Shown: positions 1-9,400, numbered from the stretch's first letter. The stretch: DNA of 64,000 nucleotides from Sporomusa sp. KB1 (GCF_007830295.1 NZ_VLKC01000002.1:2141776-2205775); one strand, 5' to 3'. Notes: generated by a model not told the origin, from the sequence alone. Numbers and translations: made by a program.

Positions 1-1182
1 CTGGTAGAATGCGGCGTCTATTGTATTGATACCAATAAAATAATCAGATACACCGAAGAAGAAGTATGGGCCTCAATCAAAGCGGCACCTAAATGTGTCA
101 CTTATGGTGAAGGCAAACAAGCCCGGGAACTCGCTTGCCGCAGCTATAAAGACAAGAGACCGCCGCTGATCCAGGGCGGCCCAACCGGAGCGCCCTGTTC
201 CGAAGAACACTTTCTGGCGATCCATCAATCCTATGCCCAGGAACCATTAGTAGACACCATAGTAGACGGAGTTCTGCAAACCATAAAAGGGCATGACCCT
301 GTGCCGCAAAGCCCGTGGGAAATAGCGGCTGTAAAATCAGAAGCCATAATGGTGCGAGCGGCTCAGGACAGAGCCGGCCGAACCGGTATGGGGCTCTAGG
401 GGAATGAAACATCACTTTCACCCGCAGGAGTAATAGCAGCAGATTTTCCTGGGGGAATGAGGCCATCTGACAGCCATGAAGTATCCCAGCTAAATGAGCT
501 GAAAATTGATGTAGGTGCATTAGTTTTCACCGCTCATTATGTACTAGCCGGAAATATTATCATGTGTGAGCAGATGCCTATCTACGGAGGCTATGCCGGT
601 GGCTTGGAAGAAACCACGATAGTGGATGTAGCAACCACCATAAACTCCTTCGTAATGACGCAAGCAACCTGGCATTTGGACGGTCCGGTACATGTGCGTT
701 GGGGCATAACTACAGCCAGAGAGGCTCTGGCTGTAGCAGGCCACGCCGCCATGGCAATCGAAGCCAACACCAATTTAATGCTGGGTAATCAATACTATAC
801 AGTGGCAGGCCCCTGTACCGTAATGTGCCTGTTGGAAACAGCGGCGCAAGCGATGACAGATACGGCCAGCGGCCGGGAAATACTGTCAGGAGTAGCAGCC
901 AGCAAAGGGGTAGCCACCAACTACACGACCGGAATGGAAGCCAGAATGATGGCCGAAGTTGCGCATGCGGTAGCAGGCCTGGAGACCGAAAAAGTAAATG
1001 AAATGCTGGACAAACTGGTGGCGATGTATGAAAAAGAGTATAAGACAGCGCCGAAGGGCAAATCATTTGAAGAATGTTATGATGTAGCCAAATTGGTGCC
1101 GACACAGGAATATCTGGATGTATATGAGGAAGCCGTTAAGGTGTTGACTGATTTAGGTCTGGATTATTGGACGAAAAAATAA
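1..1182 (+). CDS. mtmB: Monomethylamine methyltransferase MtmB, 3' part, with in-frame UAG (pyrrolysine)
   Basis: MtmB moves the methyl group of monomethylamine to its cognate corrinoid protein. The gene is cut by the left window edge. Frame 1 is open from base 1 to a UAG at 397-399 and from there to TAA at 1180-1182. The text around the UAG reads RTGMGL-UAG-GNETSLSPAG, which is the family context of the pyrrolysine residue. About 260 codons follow the UAG, close to the roughly 256 residues known after Pyl202 in archaeal MtmB. There is no Shine-Dalgarno before the first ATG after the UAG (457), so a separate gene starting there is unlikely. The pyrrolysine genes (pylT, pylS, pylBCD) and mtmC are not in the window and would have to lie elsewhere. 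Family call is confident; read-through is inference from context. Confidence 0.93.
397..399 (+). other. In-frame amber codon, predicted pyrrolysine insertion site
   Basis: TAG in frame with mtmB, flanked on both sides by conserved MtmB sequence. In MtmB structures this residue is pyrrolysine in the active site. Confidence 0.88.
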
Positions 1183-1200
1183 TGTAAAAATTATTCACTA

Positions 1201-1240
1201 GCGCAGACGTCTTTGCATATTGCAGGGGCGTCTCTGCCTA
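1201..1240 (+). terminator. Weak hairpin after mtmB
   Basis: An imperfect hairpin (GCAGACG against CGTCTcTGC) follows the stop codon. It has no clear T-run, so its role as a terminator is uncertain. Confidence 0.3.
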
Positions 1241-1312
1241 TATAACATCCATGCCTGGTTAATAAGAGGGGTTGTGCGGGTTGCAGTGTGGGAGAATATA
1301 AGGGGGATAACT

Positions 1313-1822
1313 ATGATTCGACATGCACAAGAACGTGATTTGCCGGAAATTTTAGAAATATATAATGAAGCCATAATTCACACTACAACAGTCTATGAAT
1401 GTAATCCCCGGACGTTGGAAGACCGTTTGGAATGGTATAGAGAAAAACAAAAAATCGACTTTCCGGTAATTGTCTACGAGGAAAATAGTAAAGTTTTGGG
1501 ATTCGCAACCTTTAGTCAGTTTGGCACCTTATCGGGCTTCAAATTTACAGTAAAAGACTCAGTATATGTTCATAAGCAACACCGATGTAACTATGTTGGC
1601 ACGAAATTATTAAAAGAGCTAATAGAAATTGCGAATAAAAGCAATTATGCAACAATGATTGCTGAGATTGACGATGGTAATGAAAGTAGTAAAATAATGC
1701 ATGAAAAAGTTGGTTTTAAGAACGCAGGCATTATTCGTAAAGCCGGCTATAAGTTTGGTATGTGGCTTGATCTGGCTGTGTATCAGTATGAGCTTAAGGG
1801 ATTTAAAGTTCCAGGTGGTTAA
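1313..1822 (+). CDS. GNAT N-acetyltransferase, phosphinothricin acetyltransferase-like
   Basis: A 169-aa acetyltransferase of the Pat/Bar/MddA type, which acetylate phosphinothricin, methionine sulfoximine or similar amines with acetyl-CoA. It opens with MIRHAQERDLPEILEIYNEA and carries the family's IYNEAIIHTT segment, a central acetyl-CoA loop (HKQHRCNYVGTKLL) and the late KVGFKNAGIIRKAGYKFGMW block. The frame is open further upstream, but ATG 1313 has a good AGGGGG ribosome-binding site and begins the domain. The actual substrate cannot be told from sequence; many members act on methionine derivatives. It lies downstream of mtmB but is probably independent. Confidence 0.82.
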   Translation: MIRHAQERDLPEILEIYNEAIIHTTTVYECNPRTLEDRLEWYREKQKIDFPVIVYEENSKVLGFATFSQFGTLSGFKFTVKDSVYVHKQHRCNYVGTKLLKELIEIANKSNYATMIAEIDDGNESSKIMHEKVGFKNAGIIRKAGYKFGMWLDLAVYQYELKGFKVPGG

Positions 1823-1851
1823 TGATTTTGACATAAAGGTAGTGAATTAAA

Positions 1852-2307
1852 GTGGAATTGAATATAGTTGTAAGAAAAGCCTCTTTTACCGATATTGATG
1901 CTATGATTGAATTACTCAGACTACTATTCGCTATTGAGACTGACTTTGCGTTTGATGGCGATAGGCAGCGTTTAGGGCTAACTCTCTTACTGCAGGCGGA
2001 AAATACCGGCTGTGTGCTGGTGGCGGAACGTGGGCAGCACGTTGTGGGCATGTGCACGGCGCAGTTGCTTGTATCCACAGCGGAAGGCGGAATAAAAGCA
2101 CTAATTGAAGATGTAGTAGTTGCTGAAAGCTGCCGGCGACAGGGTGTGGGTACACAACTGCTAATGGCAATTGAACAGTGGGCCGCCTGTCAGGGGGCTA
2201 AACGCGTCGATTTGCTGGCCGACCGGCGTAACAATCGGGCGCTTGATTTTTATCAACGGTTAGGCTGGCTGGAAACAAAACTTGTCTGTTTGCAAAAAAA
2301 GTTATAG
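1852..2307 (+). CDS. GNAT family N-acetyltransferase
   Basis: A 151-aa single-domain GNAT protein. The acetyl-CoA binding motif A is visible as VVVAESCRRQGVGTQLL, followed by the motif B region RNNRALDFYQRLGW. It starts at GTG 1852, 29 bp after the preceding acetyltransferase, so the two are probably co-transcribed. A strong terminator follows at 2345. The substrate is unknown. It ends with TAG, used here as a normal stop. Confidence 0.8.
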   Translation: MELNIVVRKASFTDIDAMIELLRLLFAIETDFAFDGDRQRLGLTLLLQAENTGCVLVAERGQHVVGMCTAQLLVSTAEGGIKALIEDVVVAESCRRQGVGTQLLMAIEQWAACQGAKRVDLLADRRNNRALDFYQRLGWLETKLVCLQKKL

Positions 2308-2344
2308 CTCACCAGCTGATAAGAAAATTTTATAAAGGTAAGAT

Positions 2345-2384
2345 ATGTAAGGAAGGAGAACGTCTTTCTTTACATATTTTTTTT
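2345..2384 (+). terminator. Rho-independent terminator
   Basis: A 12-bp stem (2345-2356 with 2364-2375, two wobble pairs), a 7-nt loop and a run of eight T. It separates the acetyltransferase pair from corA. Confidence 0.85.
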
Positions 2385-2398
2385 GCGAGGTGGGCGTT

Positions 2399-3469
2399 AT
2401 GCCGAAATTTACAAGAAATTTGTCCTCTAAGGTTGGCTTGCCGCCAGGTACATTGCTGCATGTCGGTGATACGCGCGCGGATAAGGCTTATATTAGTGTG
2501 GCGAATTATGATGGTGTTGGTTTTACCGAAACAAAGGATGCTTTGCTAGGTGATTTGAAGAAATTAGCCGATATGCAGGGTGTTACCTGGATACAGGTGC
2601 AGGGGCTTACTGCTGAAGCCGTTGAGGGAATTGGCCAGCAGTTTACTATCCATCCGCTGGTATTGGAAGATATACTGCACACGAATCAGCGGCCTAAGGT
2701 GGCGGACTATGGAGATTATTTATGCGTAATTGTAAAGTCGTTGACAGTAAAAGCTGAAATAGACGGCTATGAGGCCGAACAGGTCAGCCTGATTTTGGGC
2801 CCAAACTATGTAATATCCTTTGTGGAAAGCCTGTACGGCGGCAAGGATGTATTGGCTAGTGTCTATGAGCGTGTCAGGGGCGGGCGGGGTAAGATTTGCC
2901 GGCTGGGAGCCGATTATTTGTTTTATGCCTTACTTGACAGTATTGTGGATCATTATTTTTTGGTGCTGGAACATTTGGGAGAGAAAATCGAGCTGCTGGA
3001 AAACCAGATCGCTAATCAGCCACGTCCCGAACTATTGCAGGAACTGCATGTGCTTAAGCATGACATGCTATTTTTGCGAAAATCGGTATGGCCTGTTAGA
3101 GATCTAGTGAGTGTACTGGAGCGGGGAGAAACGTCTCACATCAAGGATTCGACGGTTGTTTATCTGCACGATATATACGACCATGTGATTCAGGTCATCG
3201 AAACAGTGGAGATTTACCGGGATATGCTGTCAGGTATGCTTGATATTTACCTATCCAGTGTCAGTAACCGTATGAGTGAGGTTATGAAAATGCTGACAAT
3301 TATTTCAACTATTTTTATTCCGCTTACCTTTATTGCCGGAGTCTATGGGATGAACTTTACGCATATGCCGGAACTGGAGTGGGAGTATGGTTATCCAATG
3401 ATTGTATCCATTATGCTGGGTATAAGCTTGTTGATGGTGCGCTACTTTCGCAAAAAGCAGTGGTTATAG
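2399..3469 (+). CDS. corA: Magnesium/cobalt transporter CorA
   Basis: CorA forms a homopentameric inner-membrane channel for Mg2+ (also Co2+ and Ni2+). The 356-aa protein has the usual large cytoplasmic N-terminal domain, then two C-terminal membrane helices. The first helix (ISTIFIPLTFIAGVYGMNF) ends in the signature GMN selectivity motif, followed by the short external loop and a final helix with basic RYFRKKQ at the C terminus. ATG 2399 is preferred over GTG 2390 because GAGG lies 8 bases upstream. The gene stands alone behind a terminator. The region after it (3470-3677) shows only short dyads and no gene. Confidence 0.95.
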   Translation: MPKFTRNLSSKVGLPPGTLLHVGDTRADKAYISVANYDGVGFTETKDALLGDLKKLADMQGVTWIQVQGLTAEAVEGIGQQFTIHPLVLEDILHTNQRPKVADYGDYLCVIVKSLTVKAEIDGYEAEQVSLILGPNYVISFVESLYGGKDVLASVYERVRGGRGKICRLGADYLFYALLDSIVDHYFLVLEHLGEKIELLENQIANQPRPELLQELHVLKHDMLFLRKSVWPVRDLVSVLERGETSHIKDSTVVYLHDIYDHVIQVIETVEIYRDMLSGMLDIYLSSVSNRMSEVMKMLTIISTIFIPLTFIAGVYGMNFTHMPELEWEYGYPMIVSIMLGISLLMVRYFRKKQWL

Positions 3470-3677
3470 TGGGATAAAAGTCCCAGCTATTAGGAGCTGC
3501 TTGACCTAAGTCCTAAAAAAAGATAGGAGAATCTCCTCGCTAGTTTTTACGTTGGTTTGGGTTTAAAATTTAAGTACAGAGTAAACACGCTAGCTATTTT
3601 GCCTTACTAATTTGCAGGTGGTAACTCATTGTATGAGTACTTACTTTTTTAGCATTGTACATGGCAGGAGGGACGAT

Positions 3678-4544
3678 ATGCTCAGGTATTCCAATAAAGG
3701 ACTTTTAGTGATTGCGGTAGTTTTAAGTATGCTAACAACCGGGCTTGTGTATAGCTATCTAAAGAAAACGAGTGGTAATCTCCCCGCCGATACCGCAGCC
3801 GTGGTCGTAGCTAAGATAGATATTGGTGCTAAGACCAGAATTACTCCCGAAATGGTACAGGTGACTAAGGTTCCTATAGCCTATTTGCAGCCGGGTGCTG
3901 TACAAGAGTCGAAAGAGGTCATTGGTATGTTGTCCAAGGAACCGATTATAGCTGGTGAGCAGATAACAGCACGGCGGCTACTTGGTGAAGGTAAGGCAGC
4001 TGGGTTTACCGGGTTGATTCCCGTGGATAAACGAGCGATAACTATCGGTGTTAATGAAGTAACTGGTGTGGCCGGATTTGTTAAAGCCGGCGATTATGTG
4101 GATGTGGTTGTCACTTTTGAGAAAAGTACGGTTGGTGACAATGTCAGCCACTTGGTGCTGCAGAATGTACTGGTATTAGCTGCTAACCGAGAAAGCGAGG
4201 GGGGAGCTGTTGAGACAAACAATACTACTTCCAAGGATAAAAAAGAGGTCATCAAAACAGCTACTGTTACGCTGGCGGTAACGCCTGACGAAGCAGCGAA
4301 ACTTACTCTGTCAGAAGATAAGGGCAAAGTGCGCTTGACGCTTAGACCATTTATGCAAAATACCGGTGTTAGCATCGCCGGCCCGGTTACGCCCCAAGAC
4401 ATTGTCGGTATACATAATAACTCACCTGTTCCCCGTCAAGAACCGACAGAACAAGCGCCGCCAGCTCCACCGTCAATGGATAAGCAGGCCGGCGGTATTC
4501 AAATGATTCGGGGAACGAAAACCGAGGTTATAGCCATTAATTAG
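3678..4544 (+). CDS. cpaB: Flp pilus assembly protein CpaB/RcpC
   Basis: A 288-aa periplasmic/outer-face Tad pilus component. An N-terminal membrane anchor (GLLVIAVVLSMLTTGLVYSYL) is followed by a SAF domain (VVVAKIDIGAKTRITPEMVQVTKVPIAY, then PIIAGEQITARRL) and the RcpC/CpaB domain (RAITIGVNEVTGVAGFVKAGDYVDVVVTF). The C terminus is Pro/Gln-rich. ATG 3678 has an AGGAGGG site 5 bases upstream, so the 22 upstream codons are left out. It is the first gene of the Tad locus, 48 bp before the secretin gene. Confidence 0.92.
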   Translation: MLRYSNKGLLVIAVVLSMLTTGLVYSYLKKTSGNLPADTAAVVVAKIDIGAKTRITPEMVQVTKVPIAYLQPGAVQESKEVIGMLSKEPIIAGEQITARRLLGEGKAAGFTGLIPVDKRAITIGVNEVTGVAGFVKAGDYVDVVVTFEKSTVGDNVSHLVLQNVLVLAANRESEGGAVETNNTTSKDKKEVIKTATVTLAVTPDEAAKLTLSEDKGKVRLTLRPFMQNTGVSIAGPVTPQDIVGIHNNSPVPRQEPTEQAPPAPPSMDKQAGGIQMIRGTKTEVIAIN

Positions 4545-4592
4545 CGGTTACAGTACCGGGAATGCAGGATTGGCAGAAAGGCAGGAATTTTG

Positions 4593-5822
4593 ATGAACAG
4601 GCGGAAGCTATTTGTTGCTGTTGTTATTGTAATTGCTAGTATCTTGGCCAATGGCATGGTGGCAGCTGCTGAAGAGAAAATGCCGGTAGCTGTTAACCAG
4701 TCCCGGGTTTTGCGCTTCAATGCCGTTGAACGGGTAGCGGTTGCCAACCCTGAGATTGCCGACGTAGTGGTTGTGTCTGGGATAGAGGTATTACTTGTTG
4801 GCAAGGCTCCGGGTTTAACAACCCTTCATATCTGGGCTGGCGGAGGTCGTTATAGTTATCTGGTCGAAGTCGGGGCGGCTGATGTTACCATTGCCAATGA
4901 CATTAAGAATATTTTGGGGTTGTCTGATATTACTGTAAGCAAAGTGAATAAGACAATTATTCTTGAGGGTACAGTCAATGATCAGTACCAGAAAAACCGG
5001 GCCGAAAAAGTGGCATCAGCCTATGCCGAAAAGGTAGTCAACCTTTTGGAAATAACCCATCCGGTACAGGTACGCATTGAGGCCAAAGTAGTGGAGATTA
5101 ACCGGGAATCGGCGAAAAGCTTAGGAATTAAATGGTCGGGGAACGATGCAGGAACATCAGGCAACTTTTCCTTTGGACAGTCTTCCATAAATTCTCTGGC
5201 ACCAAAGGTTTTTGGTAACTTAGGTACCTACAGCCCTATCAATGCTCAGCTTGACGCTCTTGTCAAAAATGGCGTGGCCAAGATATTATCTCAGCCTAAT
5301 ATGATTACCTTAAGTGGTGATAAGGCCAATATTATGGTCGGCGGTCAAATCCCCGTACCTATTGGCCTCAATGATGGACGGATTTCGATAGAGTGGAAGG
5401 ATTACGGCATTAAACTTGACATTGCGCCGGAAGTAAATGCTGATAAGCTTATACAAAGTAAGATAAAAGCAGAAGTGAGTACTCTTGACTGGACGGACGA
5501 GCATAAAATTGAACTTGGCTTGGGCATGAAGATTCCAACGATAAAACTGCGTATGGCCGAAACTGCCATTGCCATGTCCTCCGGACAAACCATGGCTATT
5601 GGTGGCCTAATTTCCAGTGAAGTTACCAAAGATGTGTATAAGCTGCCGCTACTGGGGGATATTCCGATTCTTGGTAATCTTTTTAAGAGTACCTCATTTA
5701 GTCGGGGGGAGACGGAAGTAATCCTATTTATTACGCCAACGATTGTGAATCCTGACGAATACATCCCGGCACAAACCACGGAAATGAAAGAGTTTGCTAA
5801 AGAAAACCCATTTAGGGGGTAA
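4593..5822 (+). CDS. cpaC: Tad pilus secretin CpaC/RcpA
   Basis: A 409-aa protein with a signal peptide (LFVAVVIVIASILANGMVAAAE), an N-terminal pilus/BON-like region (VNQSRVLRFNAVERVAVANPEIADV) and a C-terminal secretin domain. The secretin core is clear: VRIEAKVVEINRESAKSLGI, ILSQPNMITLSGDKANIMVGG and LPLLGDIPILGNLFKS. Secretins form the outer-membrane pore, so its presence suggests a diderm envelope, which fits Negativicutes; this is inference. ATG 4593 is preferred to TTG 4590 (site GCAGGA). The next gene starts within 6 bp. Confidence 0.93.
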   Translation: MNRRKLFVAVVIVIASILANGMVAAAEEKMPVAVNQSRVLRFNAVERVAVANPEIADVVVVSGIEVLLVGKAPGLTTLHIWAGGGRYSYLVEVGAADVTIANDIKNILGLSDITVSKVNKTIILEGTVNDQYQKNRAEKVASAYAEKVVNLLEITHPVQVRIEAKVVEINRESAKSLGIKWSGNDAGTSGNFSFGQSSINSLAPKVFGNLGTYSPINAQLDALVKNGVAKILSQPNMITLSGDKANIMVGGQIPVPIGLNDGRISIEWKDYGIKLDIAPEVNADKLIQSKIKAEVSTLDWTDEHKIELGLGMKIPTIKLRMAETAIAMSSGQTMAIGGLISSEVTKDVYKLPLLGDIPILGNLFKSTSFSRGETEVILFITPTIVNPDEYIPAQTTEMKEFAKENPFRG

Positions 5823-5827
5823 GCTTG

Positions 5828-7045
5828 ATGAGTGAAAAGATAATGGTTTTTATTGTTGACGATATTGCGACTACAAGGGAAAATATTTGCAAATTGCTAG
5901 AGTTTGAGCCTGACCTGAAGGTTGTTGGTCAGGCCGAATCTGGTGCTGAGGCTGTGGAAAAAGTAAAGATCATGCAGCCTGATGTTATTCTCATGGATAT
6001 TAATATGCCAGGACTGGATGGCATAGCAGCTACTGAGCAAATTGCCGCTGAAGTGCCTAATGCCTGCATCCTAATCATGAGTGTGCAGGGTGAACAGGAA
6101 TACCTGCGGCGGGCTATGGTGGCTGGTGCCAAAGACTATCTGGTTAAGCCTTTTAGTGGCGATGAACTTCTCCAGGCTATTAAGCAGGGGGTTGTCAATG
6201 AAAAAAAACGCCGCAATGTACTTAAATTTGAGCAAAAACCACAGGTTCAGGGTAAGCTTATCACAGTATTTAGCACTAAGGGTGGTATTGGCAAGACAAC
6301 TATTTCGACAAACCTAGCGGTAGCCCTGGCAGAAAAAGCAGAAACCAATGTGGGGATCGTTGATGCGGATTTGCAGTTCGGTGATGCGGCATTATTTTTA
6401 AATCTTGTACCTTGTGCCACTATTGCTGACTTGGTGCGTGATATCGACCACCTGGATAATCATGTGCTATCAGGCTATCTGATGCACTATAGCGACAATG
6501 TCAAGCTATTGCCGGCGCCGATACGCCCCGAACAGGGAGAAACGGTGACAGGCAGTCACTTGTCGCCTATTCTTAAGACCATGCGCTCCAATTTCAAATA
6601 TACGATAATTGATACCGCCCCTACTTTTTCTGATAGTATGCTCGCTGTGCTTGATGCCTCAGATATTGTTCTGGTAGTGGCTGCGATGGACTTACCCACA
6701 ATAAAAAATGTCAAGCTGTGTTTAGAAATTATGGAGTCACTGAACTATGGGCAAGATAAAGTCAAGGTGGTGCTAAACAGAGCCGATACGAATGCCGATA
6801 TTAGCGTTGATGAAGTGGAAGCCAGTTTGCATTATAAGTTTTCGGCGTTAATTCCCAGTGATGGTAAAGTAGTGGTTTCTTCAGTAAATAGAGGTGTCCC
6901 TTTTGTTGTTAGTCATCCCGGAACACCAGTAGCGCAGAGTCTCTTTGAATTAGCTCAATTGGTTATTGGCGGTGACTGGCAAAAGAAACGGCAAGAACAG
7001 CCAGCAACAGGGGTTGTTGGGCGCTTTAAACGCCTATTTGGCTAG
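5828..7045 (+). CDS. Receiver-TadZ/CpaE fusion ATPase
   Basis: A 405-aa Tad localisation ATPase. Residues about 1-120 are a complete response-regulator receiver: acidic pair VDD, phospho-acceptor Asp57 in LMDINMPG, a Ser in IMSVQGE and the Lys of LVKPF. Residues about 140-385 are a ParA/MinD-like ATPase with the deviant Walker A STKGGIGKTT and the DADLQFGDAALFLNL segment typical of CpaE. In many TadZ proteins the receiver has lost its Asp; here all key residues seem present, so it may be phosphorylated. A DegS-type kinase gene lies three genes downstream and is a possible partner (inference). It sits 5 bp after the secretin gene. Confidence 0.9.
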   Translation: MSEKIMVFIVDDIATTRENICKLLEFEPDLKVVGQAESGAEAVEKVKIMQPDVILMDINMPGLDGIAATEQIAAEVPNACILIMSVQGEQEYLRRAMVAGAKDYLVKPFSGDELLQAIKQGVVNEKKRRNVLKFEQKPQVQGKLITVFSTKGGIGKTTISTNLAVALAEKAETNVGIVDADLQFGDAALFLNLVPCATIADLVRDIDHLDNHVLSGYLMHYSDNVKLLPAPIRPEQGETVTGSHLSPILKTMRSNFKYTIIDTAPTFSDSMLAVLDASDIVLVVAAMDLPTIKNVKLCLEIMESLNYGQDKVKVVLNRADTNADISVDEVEASLHYKFSALIPSDGKVVVSSVNRGVPFVVSHPGTPVAQSLFELAQLVIGGDWQKKRQEQPATGVVGRFKRLFG

Positions 7046-7060
7046 AGAGGGGACAGAGAC

Positions 7061-8035
7061 ATGCTGCTTATAATCGGGTTTGTGCTGTTTCTTAACCTAG
7101 TGGTTATTTGTCTGATTATTTTTCGTTGGCAGAGCCGTAATAAGATGGCTATCGACCAACGAATGGAACAATATCTTGCGCCAGCTACGCTGATAAAATC
7201 GTCTGAAGATAAGGCCGGCACCACACGTCAGCTTAGCGGCTGGCGGGCAATCATCAGATGGTTGGGGCAGCCGCTTGCATCATCTGACGGTTCTTGGACA
7301 AGGCGAATGGAACATCGGCTTGTTCAGGCGGGATTGCCGTTAAAGAGTCAGGAGTTTTTAGTTATCTGCCTGGGAACCGCCGTAGCTAGCGCCTTGCTGC
7401 TTATGTTGAAAGCTGGTTTGCCGGGTGTAGTGTTTGGTGGTATTTGCGGCTATGGCATGCCGTTCCTGTTTTTAAAAATAAAAATTAAACGGAGAGCCAA
7501 AGCCTTTAACGATCAGCTAGGTGATGCGCTAATTCTGATTGCCAATGCACTTCGGACAGGTTATAGTTTTATGCAAGCCATTGAGATGATAGCCCGTGAG
7601 ATGCTGCCGCCAATTTCGGTTGAGTTCAGCCGGACCCTGAAGGAAATGAATTTAGGTGTACCTACGGAAGAAGCAATGACCAATATGGCGAGAAGGGTGA
7701 ATAGTGATGACCTTGATTTAGTTATTACCGCAATATTAATTCAGCGGCAAGTAGGTGGAAATCTGGCAGAAGTGCTTGATAATATTGCCGGTACTATCCG
7801 CGAGCGGATACGTATTAAAGGGGAAATTAAGACGCTGACAGCTCAGGGGCGGATGTCGGGGATTATTGTTAGTCTGCTGCCGGTAGCCCTACTGGTGGCT
7901 CTTAAGATGGTTAATCCCGGATATATTGAGCTGCTGTTTACTCATCCGACTGGCCAAGTCATGCTAGGGATAGCTGTTTTAGGGCAGGCGCTGGGAATGG
8001 TGACCATTCAAAAAATCGTCAATATTGATATCTGA
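7061..8035 (+). CDS. tadB: Tad inner-membrane platform protein TadB
   Basis: A 324-aa type II/IV secretion F-domain protein that forms the inner-membrane platform for the Flp pilus with TadC. It has an N-terminal helix (LLIIGFVLFLNLVVICLIIF), two central helices near residues 103-140, the GspF-like cytoplasmic domain (FNDQLGDALILIANALRTGYSFMQA through GGNLAEVLDNIAGTIRERIRI) and two C-terminal helices. It follows the TadZ fusion by 15 bp. A strong hairpin right after it could terminate or process the mRNA. Confidence 0.92.
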   Translation: MLLIIGFVLFLNLVVICLIIFRWQSRNKMAIDQRMEQYLAPATLIKSSEDKAGTTRQLSGWRAIIRWLGQPLASSDGSWTRRMEHRLVQAGLPLKSQEFLVICLGTAVASALLLMLKAGLPGVVFGGICGYGMPFLFLKIKIKRRAKAFNDQLGDALILIANALRTGYSFMQAIEMIAREMLPPISVEFSRTLKEMNLGVPTEEAMTNMARRVNSDDLDLVITAILIQRQVGGNLAEVLDNIAGTIRERIRIKGEIKTLTAQGRMSGIIVSLLPVALLVALKMVNPGYIELLFTHPTGQVMLGIAVLGQALGMVTIQKIVNIDI

Positions 8036-8037
8036 AA

Positions 8038-8062
8038 CAGAGGGGGGATATTCCACCCTCTG
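8038..8062 (+). terminator. Hairpin between tadB and the kinase gene
   Basis: CAGAGGG pairs with CCCTCTG, extended by two more G-C pairs after one mismatch, with a 5-nt loop. The following sequence has only scattered T, so it may attenuate or stabilise rather than fully terminate. Confidence 0.5.
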
Positions 8063-8144
8063 TTGGTGTTTATCTTTAGCAGGATATGTTGTTACTATGG
8101 CGAATTTTGCTTTATAGCATTTGAAAAGCAAGAGTGGTGAATGA

Positions 8145-9278
8145 ATGAAAAACCTTGATGTGAAAATTCTCGACAAGATTGTCAAAACGACTATTGCAAC
8201 CGTAGAAAAAAGTAAAACACAACTATTTGATATATATGAAGCGGCAAAAGTTGAAATGGAGAAGGTCAGGCAGGATGTTGTGCGCATAAAAACGGAAACT
8301 GCAGATGCTATTTTTAAAGTAGACGAATTTGAAAAAAAAGAACGTCGTTCTCGCCTCAGATTGATGGAGGTTAGCCGCAATTTCCGGAAATATGCGGAGG
8401 CGGATATTAAAGCAGCCTATGAGGATACCAGCAATGTTCAGCTTGAGCTGGCTATGGCCAAGTTGCAGGAGCAAAATTTGCGCCGTCAGCGCGACGACTT
8501 GGAACTGCGGCTTAAAGCACTAAAAAATACAGTAGAAAAGGCCGAGAGTTTGGTTTCTCAGGTTGGTGCCGTTTTGGGATATTTGGGCAATCAGATGGGG
8601 TCGGTTGTGACCCAGATTGAGACGCTCCAGGCCAGTCAGAATTTTGGGGCCAAAATTATTCGCGCCCAGGAAGAAGAACGGCGGCGGGTGGCCCGGGAAA
8701 TCCATGATGGCCCAGCTCAGGCTATGGCCAATATCGTTTTTCGGGCAGAAGTATGCGAACGTCTGGTAGATGTGGATCTGGACCGGGCCAAAAATGAGCT
8801 TAAGGATCTACGCGAGCAAGTACGTGTGGCTTTGCGGGAGACCCGGACCATTATTTTTGACCTCAGACCCATGACACTGGATGATTTAGGACTAGTGCCA
8901 ACCATCAGGCGGGTACTGGAAACAATAAAAGAGCGTTGCGGTATTTTTTTCGAAGTTAAGGTACTGGGTGAGGAGAAGCGTTTGGATATCCATGTTGAGA
9001 TTGGCCTGTTCCGCATTATCCAGGAGGCCCTCAACAACGTCGAAAAACATTCTAAAGCTACCACAGTCTGGGTACGAATTGACTTTCGACCAAGTGTGGT
9101 TTCAGCAGTAGTTGAAGATGACGGGCAGGGGTTTGACCCGGCCAGTGCCAGCGGCAATGAGAGTTTTGGCCTGATGGGGATGCGGGAGCGGATTAATCTA
9201 TTAGGTGGCGAACTTACGATAAAATCGGAGATCAGTAAAGGCACCTTGGTTTTTGTTACAGTACCACTTACGCAATAG
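8145..9278 (+). CDS. DegS-type sensor histidine kinase
   Basis: A 377-aa cytoplasmic kinase with no membrane segment. Residues about 1-180 are the coiled-coil DegS sensor region (SRNFRKYAEADIKAAYE, RRQRDDLELRLKAL, AESLVSQVGAVLGYL). Next come the HisKA_3 dimerisation box with the phospho-His in EEERRRVAREIHDGPAQAM, and a HATPase_c domain (ALNNVEKHSKATT, DDGQGFD, SFGLMGMRERINLLGG). The match to B. subtilis DegS runs the full length, from memory. No DegU gene is visible. Its place inside the Tad locus suggests control of pilus genes or of the receiver-TadZ fusion. Confidence 0.9.
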   Translation: MKNLDVKILDKIVKTTIATVEKSKTQLFDIYEAAKVEMEKVRQDVVRIKTETADAIFKVDEFEKKERRSRLRLMEVSRNFRKYAEADIKAAYEDTSNVQLELAMAKLQEQNLRRQRDDLELRLKALKNTVEKAESLVSQVGAVLGYLGNQMGSVVTQIETLQASQNFGAKIIRAQEEERRRVAREIHDGPAQAMANIVFRAEVCERLVDVDLDRAKNELKDLREQVRVALRETRTIIFDLRPMTLDDLGLVPTIRRVLETIKERCGIFFEVKVLGEEKRLDIHVEIGLFRIIQEALNNVEKHSKATTVWVRIDFRPSVVSAVVEDDGQGFDPASASGNESFGLMGMRERINLLGGELTIKSEISKGTLVFVTVPLTQ

Positions 9279-9400
9279 GAATAACGGCCTGTGCTAGGAC
9301 TTTTCACTTGGCTAGTCCTGGGACCTACTGCCTACCAGAAGCCTAGCCGGAATAAGCCGTGATACCTAATGAAAATGAGACTAGCGGACGATGTTACCAT
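9279..9400 (+). other. Structured non-coding interval upstream of the pilin gene
   Basis: The 203-bp gap before the pilin gene is rich in dyads: AGGACT/AGTCCT, GGCTAG/CTAGCC and an enclosing ACGGC/GCCGT, partly mutually exclusive. No ORF with a ribosome-binding site is seen. It could be a 5' leader or a small RNA; I do not recognise a family. Confidence 0.35.

Noticed and set aside
457-1182. A separate 241-aa gene starting at ATG 457
   Set aside because: It has no ribosome-binding site, and MtmB sequence continues upstream through the UAG. It is the C-terminal part of mtmB.
3470-3677. A c-di-GMP riboswitch before the Tad locus
   Set aside because: Short dyads are present (GGGA/TCCC, TAGGA/TCCTA, AGGAG/CTCCT), but none of the conserved riboswitch core could be found.
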